From: Vibrio bathopelagicus
GTDB lineage: Bacteria; Pseudomonadota; Gammaproteobacteria; Enterobacterales; Vibrionaceae
NCBI RefSeq assembly: GCF_014879975.1
Contig: NZ_CP062500.1
Span: forward strand, 1,178,001-1,242,000
Length of the DNA: 64,000 nucleotides
Direction of reading: 5' to 3'
Under the pieces are notes generated by a model. That model was not told the DNA's origin, did no database searches, and was given only the letters and a program-made list of their open reading frames with translations. Shown here in pieces: positions 40,638 through 52,358 of this stretch (positions are counted from its first letter, which is position 1; every line of letters starts with the position of its first letter). A program made the translations under genes and the position numbers.

Positions 40638-41690
40638 GTGGAAGTTCGTCATGACTGGACAGTTGCTGAAGTAACAGCGCTGCTTGAAAAACCGTTTATG
40701 GATTTAATGTTTGAAGCTCAAGTCGTTCATAGACAGTACCAAGAGCACAACCACGTGCAGGTGAGTACGCTTTTATCGATAAAGACAGGTGCTTGCCCTG
40801 AAGATTGTAAGTACTGCCCTCAAAGTGCTCACTACCGAACGGATGTCGACAAAGAACGCTTAATGGAAGTTGAGCGTGTTTTGGATGCGGCGAAAAAAGC
40901 TAAGAATGCGGGCTCAACTCGCTTCTGTATGGGCGCGGCATGGAAAAACCCGAAAGAACGCGATATGCCTCACCTAACTGACATGATCAAAGGTGTGAAA
41001 GGCATGGGTCTAGAAACCTGTATGACACTGGGCATGTTAACGCCGGAGCAAGCAGGTGAGCTAGCAGACGCAGGTTTGGACTACTACAACCATAACCTTG
41101 ATACGTCTCCAGAATTCTATGGCAGCATTATTACCACTCGTACTTACCAAGATCGTTTAGATACGTTATCTCACGTACGTGATGCCGGGATGAAGATCTG
41201 TTCTGGTGGCATTATTGGTATGGGCGAAAGTACCAATGACCGCGCAGGCCTTCTTGTAGAGCTAGCGAACCTTCCTGTACACCCTGAGAGTGTACCAATC
41301 AACATGCTCGTAAAAGTGAAAGGCACACCGATGGAAAACGTCGACGATGTTGAGTCTTTCGACTTCATTAAGTTGATTGCGATTGCTCGTATCATGATGC
41401 CAATGTCTGCGGTTCGTCTATCTGCAGGTCGTGAGAATATGAACGAACAGATGCAGGCGATGTGCTTCATGGCAGGCGCGAACTCAATTTTCTACGGTTG
41501 TAAGCTACTGACGACACCGAATCCAGATGAAGACACGGATATGCAGCTGTTTAAGAAGCTGGGTATCAACAGCCAACAAGTGGCTCAAAAGCCTGACGAA
41601 ATTCAAGAAAACGAACTGTTAGATCAAGTGGTGGAGCGCGTTGCGGCTCGTCCAACTAAAGATGACATGTTCTACGATGCCACTGTTTAA
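40638..41690 (+). CDS. bioB: Biotin synthase BioB
   Basis: 350 residues with a GTG start at 40638; AAAAGGA stands upstream. BioB is a radical SAM enzyme that inserts sulfur into dethiobiotin. The SAM cluster motif [11 protein letters not shown] (CxxxCxxC) is near residue 53. Downstream residues for the [2Fe-2S] cluster are in [11 protein letters not shown] near 95, ETCMTLGML near 126 and the Arg of [11 protein letters not shown] near 260. It is first in the bioBFCD operon and overlaps bioF by 14 bases. Confidence 0.97.
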   Translation: MEVRHDWTVAEVTALLEKPFMDLMFEAQVVHRQYQEHNHVQVSTLLSIKTGACPEDCKYCPQSAHYRTDVDKERLMEVERVLDAAKKAKNAGSTRFCMGAAWKNPKERDMPHLTDMIKGVKGMGLETCMTLGMLTPEQAGELADAGLDYYNHNLDTSPEFYGSIITTRTYQDRLDTLSHVRDAGMKICSGGIIGMGESTNDRAGLLVELANLPVHPESVPINMLVKVKGTPMENVDDVESFDFIKLIAIARIMMPMSAVRLSAGRENMNEQMQAMCFMAGANSIFYGCKLLTTPNPDEDTDMQLFKKLGINSQQVAQKPDEIQENELLDQVVERVAARPTKDDMFYDATV

Positions 41691-42888
41691 AGCTCGCATT
41701 AAAGAAGCTCTTGTTCATCGCCATGAGCAAGGGTTGACTCGTCAGCTCAAGGTGCTCGAAAACAGTAATGGACCTTTGCTTACTTGCGAAGGTTCTAGTT
41801 TCATCAATTTTTCGAGCAATGATTACTTAGGCTTGGCGAACGACCCTGAATTGGTGAATGCATGGCAAACAGGGCTCTCCCAATATGGTGCTGGAAGTGC
41901 GGCATCGCCATTGGTCACAGGGTTTAGTTCCGCTCATCGAAATCTAGAGGCTCAGCTGTGTGAATGGCTTGGTTTCGACCGTGCCATTCTCTTTAGTTCT
42001 GGTTTCAGTGCTAACCAAGCTTTGTTGTTTTCTCTGCTCGAAAAAGACGACTCATTGCTGCAAGACAAACTTAACCATGCCTCTTTGATGGAAGCGGGGA
42101 TGCTTTGTCCTGCAGCAATGAAACGCTTTAAACACAACGATACGCAACATCTAGAGTCGTTGTTAAGCCGTTCTCCACAATCCTTGATTGTGACGGAAGG
42201 CGTGTTCAGCATGGATGGCGACCAAGCTCCCCTCAATCAAATATCTAACTTGACCAATCAATACGACAGTTGGCTAGCGGTTGATGATGCCCACGGTATT
42301 GGCGTATTGGGTGATAAAGGGGCTGGGAGTTGCAGTGTGGCACAAATCTCACCCGATATTTTGGTGGTGACCTTTGGTAAAGCATTTGGCCTTTCTGGTG
42401 CTGCGATTCTTTGTTCGTCAGAAGTGGGTGATTACTTAACTCAGTTTGCTCGTCATCATGTGTACTCGACGGCGATGCCACCTTCACAAGTGGTGGCTTT
42501 GTCTCATGCGTGTCAGATGATTCAGACGCAAGAGTGGCGGCGACAGAAGCTCATGGAGTTGGGTGCTCTTTATGCTGAGCAGATGAGTGGCGTGAAAGGT
42601 TTCATTGATACTCATACTCCGATTAAGCCGTTTGTGATTGGTGAAACTCAAGCTGCATTATCTATTGCCGAAGAATTGAAGCGTAACCAAGTTTGGGTAA
42701 CGGCGATAAGGCCACCAACAGTTCCGACCGGGACTGCTCGTTTACGAATTACGTTAACGGCCAACCATAGTCAGAAGCAGATTCTTCAGTTAACTGATTC
42801 GTTACTTCAAGCAATAGATCGAAGCAACGATTCTGGAAGCAAATCAAACATAGAATCTAGCTTTGAATTAGAGAAAGAGGCTCAGTAA
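41677..42888 (+). CDS. bioF: 8-amino-7-oxononanoate synthase BioF
   Basis: 403 residues from ATG 41677 ([12 protein letters not shown]), inside the 3' end of bioB. BioF is a PLP enzyme that joins pimeloyl-ACP and alanine to give KAPA. The N-terminal [13 protein letters not shown] near 48 is conserved, [11 protein letters not shown] near 205 contacts the cofactor, and the Schiff-base lysine is in [11 protein letters not shown] near 234. Its stop abuts the bioC start. Confidence 0.96.
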   Translation: MPLFKARIKEALVHRHEQGLTRQLKVLENSNGPLLTCEGSSFINFSSNDYLGLANDPELVNAWQTGLSQYGAGSAASPLVTGFSSAHRNLEAQLCEWLGFDRAILFSSGFSANQALLFSLLEKDDSLLQDKLNHASLMEAGMLCPAAMKRFKHNDTQHLESLLSRSPQSLIVTEGVFSMDGDQAPLNQISNLTNQYDSWLAVDDAHGIGVLGDKGAGSCSVAQISPDILVVTFGKAFGLSGAAILCSSEVGDYLTQFARHHVYSTAMPPSQVVALSHACQMIQTQEWRRQKLMELGALYAEQMSGVKGFIDTHTPIKPFVIGETQAALSIAEELKRNQVWVTAIRPPTVPTGTARLRITLTANHSQKQILQLTDSLLQAIDRSNDSGSKSNIESSFELEKEAQ

Positions 42889-43692
42889 ATGTCACAAGAA
42901 GCAGTAGTGCATAATTACGTAGGCCAAGATAAGAGTGCGATTGCTGAAGCTTTCGGTAAAGCAGCAACAACGTATGATAAACACGCAGAGTTTCAGCGCG
43001 ATGTCGGCCACCGACTTCTGGATAAGCTATCGACAGACCTCTCAGGTTTAAAGGTGCTTGATTTAGGTTGCGGGACTGGCTACTTCTCTGAGCAGCTGGT
43101 GAAGCGCGGTGCTGATGTGGTATGTGCCGATCTTTCTGTTGGAATGTTAGAAAGGGCAGAGCAACGTTGTGGCGCATCGGTCTCTTTATACCAACAAGCC
43201 GACGCAGAGCAATTACCGTTTGAAGATGGGTGTTTTGACATCGTTTTTTCTAGCTTAGCGTTGCAATGGTGTGATGATTTATCGTCGCCTCTAAAGGAGA
43301 TGAAGCGCGTTGTAGCGGTTGGTGGACGTGTGATTTTTTCAACTTTGCTTGATGGATCACTGTTTGAACTGGAAAAATCATGGTCCAAAATTGACGCACA
43401 TCAACACGTTAACCATTTTATTACAATCAATCAGGTAAAAATTGCGTTAGCGCAATCTAGCTGTACTGCTCATCAACTAGACTTGCCCACCATCACCGTT
43501 TGGTACGACACTGCGTTTGAACTGATGCGCGACCTTAAAGGTATCGGCGCTAATCACGTAAGTGGTCGCTCACAAGGTTTAACAAGTCGCCACATGTTGC
43601 AGCTTGTTGAACGGGAATATCGAGAGTTTAAAAACCATCAAGGTTTCTTACCAGCAACATATCAAGTTTGTTTAGGGGTTATTCAATTATGA
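42889..43692 (+). CDS. bioC: Malonyl-ACP O-methyltransferase BioC
   Basis: 267 residues. BioC methylates the free carboxyl of malonyl-ACP, disguising it so that fatty-acid synthesis can build the pimeloyl chain. SAM motif I is [13 protein letters not shown] near residue 50, followed by ADLSVGML and [12 protein letters not shown] near 115. Its partner esterase gene bioH is not in this window. It begins directly after the bioF stop and overlaps bioD by four bases (ATGA). Confidence 0.95.
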   Translation: MSQEAVVHNYVGQDKSAIAEAFGKAATTYDKHAEFQRDVGHRLLDKLSTDLSGLKVLDLGCGTGYFSEQLVKRGADVVCADLSVGMLERAEQRCGASVSLYQQADAEQLPFEDGCFDIVFSSLALQWCDDLSSPLKEMKRVVAVGGRVIFSTLLDGSLFELEKSWSKIDAHQHVNHFITINQVKIALAQSSCTAHQLDLPTITVWYDTAFELMRDLKGIGANHVSGRSQGLTSRHMLQLVEREYREFKNHQGFLPATYQVCLGVIQL

Positions 43693-44372
43693 TTGATGCA
43701 TTATTCATTGCAGGTACGGATACCGAAGTGGGAAAAACTGTGGTTTCAAAAGCGATTCTTCAAGCTTTGGCCGCACAAGATTTATCAACAATTGGTTATA
43801 AACCAGTTGCTGCAGGGTGTGAAGAATACCCTGAAGGGTTACGTAACAGTGATGCATTACATCTTCAAGAAGCGGCGACGCAAGATGTTGCTTACGAAGA
43901 CGTTAACCCGTACGCATTGTTACTACCATCCTCACCTCACATTGCGGCAAAGCATGACGGTGTCGTGGTTGATGAAGCGGTATTATCAGCGAAGCTAGAA
44001 CAGCATAAGCAAAACTCTGACATCGTTTTAGTTGAAGGTGCTGGTGGTTGGCGTGTGCCAGTTTCAGATGACGAATACTTGTCTAGCTGGGTTAAGAAAG
44101 AGCAGCTTCCTGTGGTGCTAACTGTAGGTATTAAGCTTGGCTGTTTGAGCCATGCTTTGTTAACCGCAGAAGCGATCCGTGCAGATGGTCTAAACCTAGT
44201 AGGTTGGGTGGCGAACCGCATTAATCCAGGCACGGAACATTATGCCGACATTATTGCGATGCTTGAAGATAAGCTAGGTGCGCCGAAATTAGGTGAAATC
44301 CCTTATGTGCCAAAAGCCAAGTCTAAGAACATTGGTAAATACATCGACGTAACGCCTCTACTCAACCTTTAA
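43689..44372 (+). CDS. bioD: Dethiobiotin synthetase BioD
   Basis: 227 residues from the ATG at 43689, which overlaps the bioC stop in an ATGA. BioD closes the ureido ring of dethiobiotin from DAPA, CO2 and ATP. The P-loop is [12 protein letters not shown] at residues 8-19, with [11 protein letters not shown] near 35 and [11 protein letters not shown] near 115. It is the last gene of the operon; a strong terminator follows. Confidence 0.96.
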   Translation: MIDALFIAGTDTEVGKTVVSKAILQALAAQDLSTIGYKPVAAGCEEYPEGLRNSDALHLQEAATQDVAYEDVNPYALLLPSSPHIAAKHDGVVVDEAVLSAKLEQHKQNSDIVLVEGAGGWRVPVSDDEYLSSWVKKEQLPVVLTVGIKLGCLSHALLTAEAIRADGLNLVGWVANRINPGTEHYADIIAMLEDKLGAPKLGEIPYVPKAKSKNIGKYIDVTPLLNL

Positions 44373-44439
44373 CAAGTGATCTTGCCTAATAGAGGCTACT
44401 GTTATCGGCTTGTAGTCGTTTCTACGTATTAACTTTATA

Positions 44440-44473
44440 AAAGCCGAGTGAAGTCAATTCACTCGGTTTTTTG
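44440..44473. terminator. Terminator after bioD
   Basis: CCGAGTGAA paired with TTCACTCGG, five-base loop, T6 tail. The A-rich left flank may also allow it to end the small converging gene. Confidence 0.9.
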
Positions 44474-44482
44474 TATTTCGGG

Positions 44483-44704
44483 CTAAGCCTTTCGATCTTC
44501 TTTTTTATCATCCGGCTTATAACCCATGGTACGAATATGCTCGCCGTGGATGGTGTTTTTCATTAACGCCCACAAAGCTTCAAGAAATCGTTTATGTGCT
44601 GCTTGATGTCGAATGTACTTAATATGGATAAATATATAAATGGCGATGAAAAGTAAGATCGCAATGGTGACACCATAGGCTTCATATAAAGTAATTATAT
44701 TCAT
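44483..44704 (-). CDS. Small single-pass membrane protein of unknown function
   Basis: 73 residues. One strongly hydrophobic helix occupies about residues 11-29 (YGVTIAILLFIAIYIFIHI), followed by a basic His- and Arg-containing cytoplasmic part and a tail rich in Asp, Lys and Glu. No family is recognised. It lies 36 bases downstream of the MATE exporter gene on the same strand, with no terminator between, so it may be co-transcribed and could be an accessory of that transporter. The coding call rests on length, coherent hydrophobic pattern and spacing. Confidence 0.62.
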   Translation of the reverse strand: MNIITLYEAYGVTIAILLFIAIYIFIHIKYIRHQAAHKRFLEALWALMKNTIHGEHIRTMGYKPDDKKEDRKA

Positions 44705-44740
44705 TTTTAATCTCTTAATTTTTGTGTAGGTAAATTGTGT

Positions 44741-46129
44741 CTATTGAGCTAAGTAGTTAAACCAACGCTTACTGCGGAATCGATAGATACAAGCGAACCA
44801 CTTAAACAAAGTTTCTAAAAAGAAAAGCGCGAAGATCCACTCTGGGCGCAACCCCATCAGTAAAGCGCCTATTGCGGCTAAAGGGATGCCAAAACACCAT
44901 TGAGTGATCAGGTCTTGGTATAAGCAAAACTTTACATCACCCCCGGCTCGGAGCACGCCAACGACCATGGTTGTTGGGAGGGAACGCAAAATAATGCCTA
45001 AACACAAAATCACATAGAATTTGTTCGCTAGTTCGGTGGTCGTTGTTTCTAAGGAAGTGAAGAGACCGAGAATGGTGTCTTTTAGTGCATACAATGATAA
45101 TGAAACACATAAAGTAACAATGAATGCGACCACAGTGATCATGATGGCGTGGCGGTATGCAGAATCAAAGTCATTGGCACCGATGTGGTTACCGACAATA
45201 ACAGCAGACGCATTTGCAATACCGATCAAGAAGCTAAGAGAGAAAGCTTCAATCGGGGTGATGATCGACAAGACGATAAGCCCTTCATCGCTAGACCGCC
45301 CCATGATTGCGGTATAAGCAAATAAACCGCCCGACCATAATGCAAAGTTGATGGTTGTAGGAAGAGCCAAACGGGTAAGCTGTTTTATATGAGAAAACTG
45401 TAGCGCTTGTTTTATATCTGACAAATTAAACAAGACTACATTTTTGTTCAGCTTCAGGTAAATAATCGTTATTACCACTTCGAGCAAGCTACTGATTAAC
45501 GTTGCAACCGCAGCTCCTTTTAATCCCATTTGGGGGGCGCTGAAGTGACCAAATATCAATACCCAGTTAAGTAAGATATTGAGAATGATGCCAAGACTAC
45601 TCAGATATAAACTGATTGAAGCTTGATGTATTGACCGTAGGTAAGCTGCGATGCTCCCCGTAAATGCCATGCAAAATAAACTAAAGCTAGTAATAAATAG
45701 ATATTGAGAGCCCAGAGCTTGAACTTCGATGTTATTGGAAGAGAGCCCCATAACGTGCGAATTAGCCAGTGCTAGAGCACAGAAAGGTATTAGTGCCAGT
45801 AAACTTGATAGCACCCAAGTTAATGTAGTACTTCGTTTGGTTCCTTGGTCGTCCTTTTTCCCAAAGTACTGAGCAATTAAGATTGCTCCAGCTGTTGTCA
45901 CACCGGAGAGGATGATGGTCGCAACAAACAAGGCTCGGCTAGAAACACCTGCCGCTGCGATATCGTTCTCGCTCAATTGACCAATCATGATCAGGTCAAT
46001 GACTCCTTTGCTAGAAAAAAAGATACTCTGTAGCGTTATAGGAATTGCGAGAGCAAAAAGCGGCTTTAAGAGCGGAGCATTAAATTGCATCAATGGGGTT
46101 GAGGTTATTGATCGAGTTTTGGGAGTCAT
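44741..46129 (-). CDS. MATE-family multidrug/metabolite efflux transporter
   Basis: 462 residues with about twelve membrane helices in two similar halves, typical of the MATE family. Conserved MATE landmarks are the opening PLFALAIPITLQSIFFSSKGVIDLIMIGQLSENDIAAAGVS region (residues about 23-63; only parts quoted: ALAIPITLQ and MIGQLSENDIAAAGVS) and the second-half repeat near 255-310 (NFALWSGGLFAYTAIMGR). MATE proteins expel cationic drugs or metabolites using Na+ or H+. It is divergent from a LysR gene 97 bases away, which may regulate it. The substrate is unknown. Confidence 0.9.
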   Translation of the reverse strand: MTPKTRSITSTPLMQFNAPLLKPLFALAIPITLQSIFFSSKGVIDLIMIGQLSENDIAAAGVSSRALFVATIILSGVTTAGAILIAQYFGKKDDQGTKRSTTLTWVLSSLLALIPFCALALANSHVMGLSSNNIEVQALGSQYLFITSFSLFCMAFTGSIAAYLRSIHQASISLYLSSLGIILNILLNWVLIFGHFSAPQMGLKGAAVATLISSLLEVVITIIYLKLNKNVVLFNLSDIKQALQFSHIKQLTRLALPTTINFALWSGGLFAYTAIMGRSSDEGLIVLSIITPIEAFSLSFLIGIANASAVIVGNHIGANDFDSAYRHAIMITVVAFIVTLCVSLSLYALKDTILGLFTSLETTTTELANKFYVILCLGIILRSLPTTMVVGVLRAGGDVKFCLYQDLITQWCFGIPLAAIGALLMGLRPEWIFALFFLETLFKWFACIYRFRSKRWFNYLAQ

Positions 46130-46226
46130 AGCACCAACAAGTAAGAAATACTGCTGGTAATTATGCTAGGAGTTTAACACTCTAAAAAACCACTTATGAT
46201 GGGATTGTACGTTCAAAAGGTGTTTT

Positions 46227-47117
46227 ATGCATACGTTAGAACAATTGCGAGCTTTTATTGCTGTTTACCAGAATCATTCATTTAGCTCGGCCGGCAGGTT
46301 TTTAAATAAAGATCGTACAACGGTTAGAGAGTTGGTGAAGTCTTACGAAGATGCTTTAGGTTATGATCTTTTTAATATCGTAGGGAGGAAAGCAGTAGCT
46401 ACATTTGCGGCAGAGACGCTTTATCCACATGTGATCTTGGTAATTCGGCAGGAGAGTAAACTGGCCGAAGTGAGTCAGTTCTTATTCTCTACGTCGAGAA
46501 CACATTTTAATATTGGATATGATGTTGATTTCCCATTTGATTTTTTGAAGAGTGTCGAATTGTGGGCGGCCAAATGCTTTCCATTAGTGAGTATTAACTG
46601 GTTGGCGAGAAATCGTGAGGTTGGCCTTGATGAGCTGAAATGTGGCGAACTCGATTTTGCTTTTTTTCCGACTAGAGGTGCAATTACCTTAGGTTTTCCT
46701 GCTCATTTCCAACACCTTGGATATATTGATTATGGTTTATACGTTGGGAGCAATACTTCATTGGCGCATAAACCTACTTTTGATCTCGAAGATGCTCAGT
46801 TGGAAATTCAATATCTGAGTGAAAATGCATTGAAAGCCGAGGGGGCGATAAAAGCGTTTTCATATAGTACTCGTATTGTCAGCAGTAGCGACTTAATTAT
46901 ACAGCTGCTTCAATATCAAGGGTGGGCATTATTGCCGAATCGAGCTGCTGAGAGTGGCGTTAAAATGGGTAATATAGAAAAGAAAGAGACGAGCTTGCTA
47001 AGTAATGATTTGAAAGTGCCGTTTAGCTTGTTTCACACCATTGAATTAGAAAGAGACCCATTTATTAAGGCTCTTCGAAATGAGTGTGATTTGTTGGCGA
47101 AGAGATATTTCAATTAA
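46227..47117 (+). CDS. LysR-family transcriptional regulator
   Basis: 296 residues. The N-terminal helix-turn-helix covers about 1-60 (MHTLEQLRAFIAVYQNHSF, then RFLNKDRTTVRELVKSYEDALG), though the usual S/T-Q-P/S pattern of the recognition helix is replaced by KDRTTVREL. The remaining part is the LysR substrate-binding domain, with no recognisable effector. It faces the MATE gene divergently and is likely its regulator, as is common for LysR-transporter pairs. A large hairpin follows the stop. Confidence 0.85.
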   Translation: MHTLEQLRAFIAVYQNHSFSSAGRFLNKDRTTVRELVKSYEDALGYDLFNIVGRKAVATFAAETLYPHVILVIRQESKLAEVSQFLFSTSRTHFNIGYDVDFPFDFLKSVELWAAKCFPLVSINWLARNREVGLDELKCGELDFAFFPTRGAITLGFPAHFQHLGYIDYGLYVGSNTSLAHKPTFDLEDAQLEIQYLSENALKAEGAIKAFSYSTRIVSSSDLIIQLLQYQGWALLPNRAAESGVKMGNIEKKETSLLSNDLKVPFSLFHTIELERDPFIKALRNECDLLAKRYFN

Positions 47118-47130
47118 TGTTGCTGTGATT

Positions 47131-47172
47131 AAAACAGTGAAAGGGCTGCGATTGCAACCCTTTCACTGTTTT
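47131..47172. terminator. Bidirectional terminator between the LysR gene and the small ORF
   Basis: A perfect 15-bp stem, AAAACAGTGAAAGGG (47131-47145) with CCCTTTCACTGTTTT (47158-47172), loop of twelve bases. Symmetric, so suitable for both converging genes. Confidence 0.88.
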
Positions 47173-47226
47173 AAGCCTTTAGACCTTAGGTTGATAAACA
47201 ACCGATCTTTTTTAAGCAAGCAGGGA

Positions 47227-47394
47227 TTAATGTTCTTTTGTCAGTCCCATTAAAGCTTGTTGTGTTTCTGTGATTTTTGTCTGTGCCGTTTGTGGTGTTA
47301 GGATTCCAATCTGCTTTTTCGCTTCTTCTTCAGTAATCCCTAGGTGACAGCACAGTAAATCAATAGCCATTTGAGTGTTAGTACCTTCAACCAT
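47227..47394 (-). CDS. Small protein of unknown function (55 residues)
   Basis: 55 residues from the ATG at 47394, which has AAGGGA six bases upstream; an ATG seven codons earlier (47415) has no ribosome site. The protein MVEGTNTQMAIDLLCCHLGI is acidic to neutral with one CC pair and looks helical (TEEEAKKQIG, then ITETQQALMGL). It may be a small regulatory or adaptor protein. No family is recognised. The good ribosome site and adjacent terminator support that it is real. Confidence 0.55.
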   Translation of the reverse strand: MVEGTNTQMAIDLLCCHLGITEEEAKKQIGILTPQTAQTKITETQQALMGLTKEH

Positions 47395-47671
47395 GATCGT
47401 TCCCTTTTTGTACATGGACTAGCCAATAAATCATCTGAAGTCACTGTAAACGGATTGTTATATCGACACCATACGACTTAGGTCTAATAGACTAAGATTA
47501 ATTCGGACATAGTCTCGTAATCAAATGTTGCAATTTAATGCTTAACCTTGTTTTCTTAATCTAAGACTATATGTATAAGTAAGTATAAGTCTTCAAGGTT
47601 GGAATAAATTGCTGTCTGCCTTGTCTATAACAATAAGTTTTATAAAAACAGCTTTCATGCGGAGATAAGTA

Positions 47672-48535
47672 ATGAAGCGAGTAATGTTGTTCCTTGCAAC
47701 CAACCTTGCGGTTGTATTGGTACTAAGTGTTGTTATTAATATTGTATACGCAGTCACAGGTATGCAACCAGGAAGCCTCTCTGGCTTGTTGCTAATGGCT
47801 GCGGTGTTTGGTTTTGGCGGCTCATTCATCTCATTAATGATGTCAAAGAAAATGGCGCTACGCTCAGTTGGCGGCATGGTCATTGAAAGCCCACGTAACG
47901 AAACAGAACATTGGTTGATGGAGACGGTAAGCCGTCAATCTCAACAAGTTGGTATTGGTATGCCAACAGTGGCGATCTACGACTCGCCTGACATCAACGC
48001 ATTCGCGACGGGTGCTAAGCGTGACGATTCATTGGTAGCGGTATCAACAGGCCTGCTACACAACATGACGCGTGACGAAGCTGAAGCGGTATTAGCTCAT
48101 GAAGTGAGCCACATCGCGAATGGCGATATGGTGACCATGACGTTAATGCAAGGTGTAGTGAACACGTTCGTTATCTTCCTATCTCGTTTCATCGCCAACA
48201 TTGTTGCGTCGAATGACAACGAAGAAGAGGGCGGCAGCAACATGATGGTGTACTTCGGTGTGTCTATGGTGTTGGAATTGGTATTTGGTTTCTTAGCAAG
48301 CTTCATTACGATGTGGTACAGCCGTCATCGTGAATTCCATGCCGATGCAGGTGCAGCGAACCTTGTGGGTAAAGAGAAGATGATTGCAGCGCTAGAGCGT
48401 CTAAAGGTGAGCCACGAGCCACAGCTAGAAGGTTCTATGATGGCATTTGGTATCAACGGTAAGAAGTCTCTTACTGAGCTTCTAATGAGCCATCCACCGC
48501 TAGACAAGCGTATTGCGTCTCTACGTAACATGTAA
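47672..48535 (+). CDS. htpX: Membrane metalloprotease HtpX
   Basis: 287 residues. HtpX is a zinc protease of the M48 family in the inner membrane that degrades misfolded membrane proteins alongside FtsH. Two helices fill residues 4-25 and 30-55; the zinc site HEVSH (HExxH) is near 142, followed by two further helices near 160-180 and 190-215, and the third ligand Glu region is in [13 protein letters not shown] near 222. A terminator follows 40 bases after the stop. Confidence 0.96.
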   Translation: MKRVMLFLATNLAVVLVLSVVINIVYAVTGMQPGSLSGLLLMAAVFGFGGSFISLMMSKKMALRSVGGMVIESPRNETEHWLMETVSRQSQQVGIGMPTVAIYDSPDINAFATGAKRDDSLVAVSTGLLHNMTRDEAEAVLAHEVSHIANGDMVTMTLMQGVVNTFVIFLSRFIANIVASNDNEEEGGSNMMVYFGVSMVLELVFGFLASFITMWYSRHREFHADAGAANLVGKEKMIAALERLKVSHEPQLEGSMMAFGINGKKSLTELLMSHPPLDKRIASLRNM

Positions 48536-48574
48536 TCGCGGCGTAATTTATAGCTAAGCGGCAATATGTATTTG

Positions 48575-48602
48575 AAAGGCTTCCTTCGGGAGGCCTTTTT
48601 TG
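48575..48602 (+). terminator. Terminator after htpX
   Basis: AAAGGCTTCC with GGAGGCCTTT (10 bp, one T-G pair), TTCG loop and a T-run. Confidence 0.9.
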
Positions 48603-48787
48603 ATCTTGGTGTTTAAGACAGTAAGTATCCGAGGGATATGTGTTTAGCGATAGAGGGTTACTGGTGATGAAGCGTTGTGATATTTATTGGTTGATATCGC
48701 ACGGACTAATATGTGTAGGGAAATAAGGAGGGAGAGCTTAGTGTTCTTTTGATGACAGATCGTGCTTAGTACACTTTGTTCCGCTCA

Positions 48788-48816
48788 ACAAAAAGGCTTC
48801 CACATGGGAAGCCTTA
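48788..48816 (-). terminator. Terminator after purB
   Basis: AAGGCTTCC (48793-48801) with GGAAGCCTT (48807-48815); the A5 on the left reads as a T-run on the minus strand. Confidence 0.9.
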
Positions 48817-48844
48817 GTCTATTCTGTGATTCGAAATTCGAACC

Positions 48845-50282
<1,438 letters not shown>

Positions 50283-50289
50283 GCACATT

Positions 50290-50305
50290 GCGCAATCGTT
50301 TGCGT
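50290..50305. promoter_or_regulatory. PurR operator upstream of purB
   Basis: GCGCAATCGTTTGCGT matches the PurR consensus ACGCAAACGTTTGCGT at 14 of 16 positions. It is centred about 50 bases upstream of the predicted purB start, just before the -35. In E. coli the purB operator is inside the gene, so the arrangement here differs. Confidence 0.8.
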
Positions 50306-50322
50306 GAGAATTGTGTTGGTAC

Positions 50323-50354
50323 AAAAAAACAAGCTCGCGACGAGGCGCGAGCTA
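50323..50354 (-). terminator. Terminator after hflD
   Basis: AGCTCGCG/CGCGAGCT stem (50332-50339 with 50346-50353); the A-run at 50323-50329 is the T-run on the minus strand. Confidence 0.9.
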
Positions 50355-50359
50355 ATAAA

Positions 50360-50977
50360 TTACATGCGAGCTAGCAGGATTTGAGCCTGCTCGATCATTT
50401 TTTTGCGACCGAAGATAAGGTGGCGACGTTTGCCGCCAACTTGACGCCATAATACAGCGCTTCGAATTCCTGATAGCAGCAGAGCACGAACCTTATGCTG
50501 GCTCGATGTCTGTTGAAGTACTGCTGGCGTACCAGAAACCTGAATACGAGGGCCAATAGGGCTCACTACATCTAAGTAGATGCTCGCAAGATTGCTGATC
50601 ATTTGCTCGTCAAACAGATCGAAGTGTTCAGTTTGACGCTCTGCAGTTTGAATACGATCGCCAAGCTGTGACATAGAGTCATTGCGTGAGGATAGTTTGC
50701 GTTCAAGCGCCATCAAGCTGATGATGTAGCGAGTAATGTCGCTACCAGCAGGAGTACTGTCGATACCTTTTACTAAGCATTCAAGACCTAGCTTTAGGTT
50801 TGCCTCACGGCCAAATACACCCACAGTGTTCGCTGGGTTAGTATTTAAAATGGCATTGAGTGAAGCTTCGAAGGCATCTTTATCACAACGGCCGTCTTTC
50901 GCTACTTGTTGAACCAAAGCCACAGCTTGGCAAATTCCAGCGAAAGCAATAGTACGGTCATAAAGTGTATTAGCCAC
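50360..50977 (-). CDS. hflD: High-frequency-lysogenization protein HflD homologue
   Basis: 205 residues. HflD is a membrane-associated helical protein; in E. coli it restrains lambda CII, but its housekeeping role is not known. The opening [20 protein letters not shown] and the middle [16 protein letters not shown] are typical. It lies 40 bases downstream of mnmA on the same strand, the conserved mnmA-hflD pair. In E. coli purB follows in the same operon; here a terminator intervenes. Confidence 0.93.
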   Translation of the reverse strand: MANTLYDRTIAFAGICQAVALVQQVAKDGRCDKDAFEASLNAILNTNPANTVGVFGREANLKLGLECLVKGIDSTPAGSDITRYIISLMALERKLSSRNDSMSQLGDRIQTAERQTEHFDLFDEQMISNLASIYLDVVSPIGPRIQVSGTPAVLQQTSSQHKVRALLLSGIRSAVLWRQVGGKRRHLIFGRKKMIEQAQILLARM

Positions 50978-51017
50978 GTAGTAACTCCTAGTTGTTTTCT
51001 ATCGTTTGTTCGAATAG

Positions 51018-52154
51018 TTAGATGCGTTTTTCGATGATACCACCACCAAGACATACCTCATCTTGGTAGAACACAGCCGATTGGCCTGGCGTTACAGCGA
51101 TTTGCGGCTCATCGAAGATAACCTTAATGTTATCATCGTCAATTGGGATGATTGTACAAGGAATATCGGTTTGACGGTAACGTGTTTTTACCGTGCATGT
51201 CATAACTTCAGTAATTGGTGTGCGATTAACCCAATGAAGCTGAGATGCGAACAAACCTTCTGATTTAAGAAGCGGGTGGTCTTTACCTTGAACCGCGATC
51301 AGAACGTTACGCTTAAGATCTTTTTCACCAACAAACCATGGTTCTTCGTTACCGCCGCCACCTTTAGTGCCACCAATATGAAGACCTTTACGTTGACCCA
51401 AAGTATGGTACATCAAGCCTTGGTGTTGACCAATTACTTGACCGTCTGGCGTCTCGATATTACCCGGTTGAGCAGGTAGGTATTTGCCTAAGAACTCAGT
51501 GAACTTACGCTCACCGATAAAGCAGATACCGGTAGAGTCTTTTTTCTTCGCAGTGATCAAGTCTTGCTCTTCAGCAATACGACGCACTTCAGGCTTCTCT
51601 AATTCACCCACAGGGAATAGGCTGCGTGCCACTTGATCTGAACTTAGCGTGTATAGGAAATAGCTTTGGTCTTTATTGCCGTCTAGGCCACGTAGCATTT
51701 CTGGTTTCACGCCAGCGTCTAGCTCTTCTTGAGTTGGGAAAGTACGACGAACGTAATGACCCATAGCAATGTAGTCTGCGTCTAATACTTCATCCGCAAA
51801 CTCTAAGAATGCTTTGAATTTGATTTCTTTGTTACAAAGGATATCTGGGTTCGGTGTACGACCCGCTTTGTATTCTTCAAGAAAGTACTCGAATACATTA
51901 TCCCAGTACTCTGCTGCAAAGTTGATAGTGTGAAGGTGGATACCTAACTTGTCACATACCGCTTGAGCATCAGCAAGGTCTTCAGCTGCCGTGCAGTATT
52001 CTTCGTTATCGTCTTCTTCCCAGTTTTTCATGAAAAGGCCTTCTACCTGATAGCCTTGTTGCTGAAGAAGATACGCCGATACTGACGAATCTACACCGCC
52101 GGACATACCGACAATTACTTTCTTTTCGCTGTTTCCAGAGCTGATATCTGACAT
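51018..52154 (-). CDS. mnmA: tRNA-specific 2-thiouridylase MnmA
   Basis: 378 residues. MnmA thiolates U34 of tRNA-Lys, -Glu and -Gln using sulfur passed from IscS through the Tus relay. The ATP pyrophosphatase loop [12 protein letters not shown] is near residue 16. The two catalytic cysteines lie in [12 protein letters not shown] near 106 and [12 protein letters not shown] near 208. [21 protein letters not shown] near 245 is another family hallmark (quoted in part: [13 protein letters not shown]). It starts the mnmA-hflD operon and is divergent from the small gene at 52359. Confidence 0.97.
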   Translation of the reverse strand: MSDISSGNSEKKVIVGMSGGVDSSVSAYLLQQQGYQVEGLFMKNWEEDDNEEYCTAAEDLADAQAVCDKLGIHLHTINFAAEYWDNVFEYFLEEYKAGRTPNPDILCNKEIKFKAFLEFADEVLDADYIAMGHYVRRTFPTQEELDAGVKPEMLRGLDGNKDQSYFLYTLSSDQVARSLFPVGELEKPEVRRIAEEQDLITAKKKDSTGICFIGERKFTEFLGKYLPAQPGNIETPDGQVIGQHQGLMYHTLGQRKGLHIGGTKGGGGNEEPWFVGEKDLKRNVLIAVQGKDHPLLKSEGLFASQLHWVNRTPITEVMTCTVKTRYRQTDIPCTIIPIDDDNIKVIFDEPQIAVTPGQSAVFYQDEVCLGGGIIEKRI

Positions 52155-52358
52155 GTCTAAACACCGTTACTATTACTTGGTCGCAGATTCTAACAGAAAG
52201 AGAAACACCGTGACAGATCCGAGACCGGAATCACAGTTTCATTTGCACAAATATTGCGCTGACTTCGTTAGAGAATCGCATGAACGCGAGGAGACTCGCT
52301 AGGATGTCAGATCTATATGTGGCATAGTCGCTCGAAATCCAAGACCCGAGATAAAAAA

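Larger units (their letters stand above)
48536..48844. other. Intergenic region between htpX and purB
   Basis: 309 bases between converging genes. It holds the htpX terminator at 48575-48602 and the purB terminator at 48788-48816. The 185 bases between them show no open frame of useful length, no palindrome and no RNA-gene signature that I can support. Confidence 0.65.

Noticed and set aside
47560..47671. Heat-shock (sigma-32) promoter for htpX
   Set aside because: I could not find a CTTGAA and CCCCAT pair at proper spacing.
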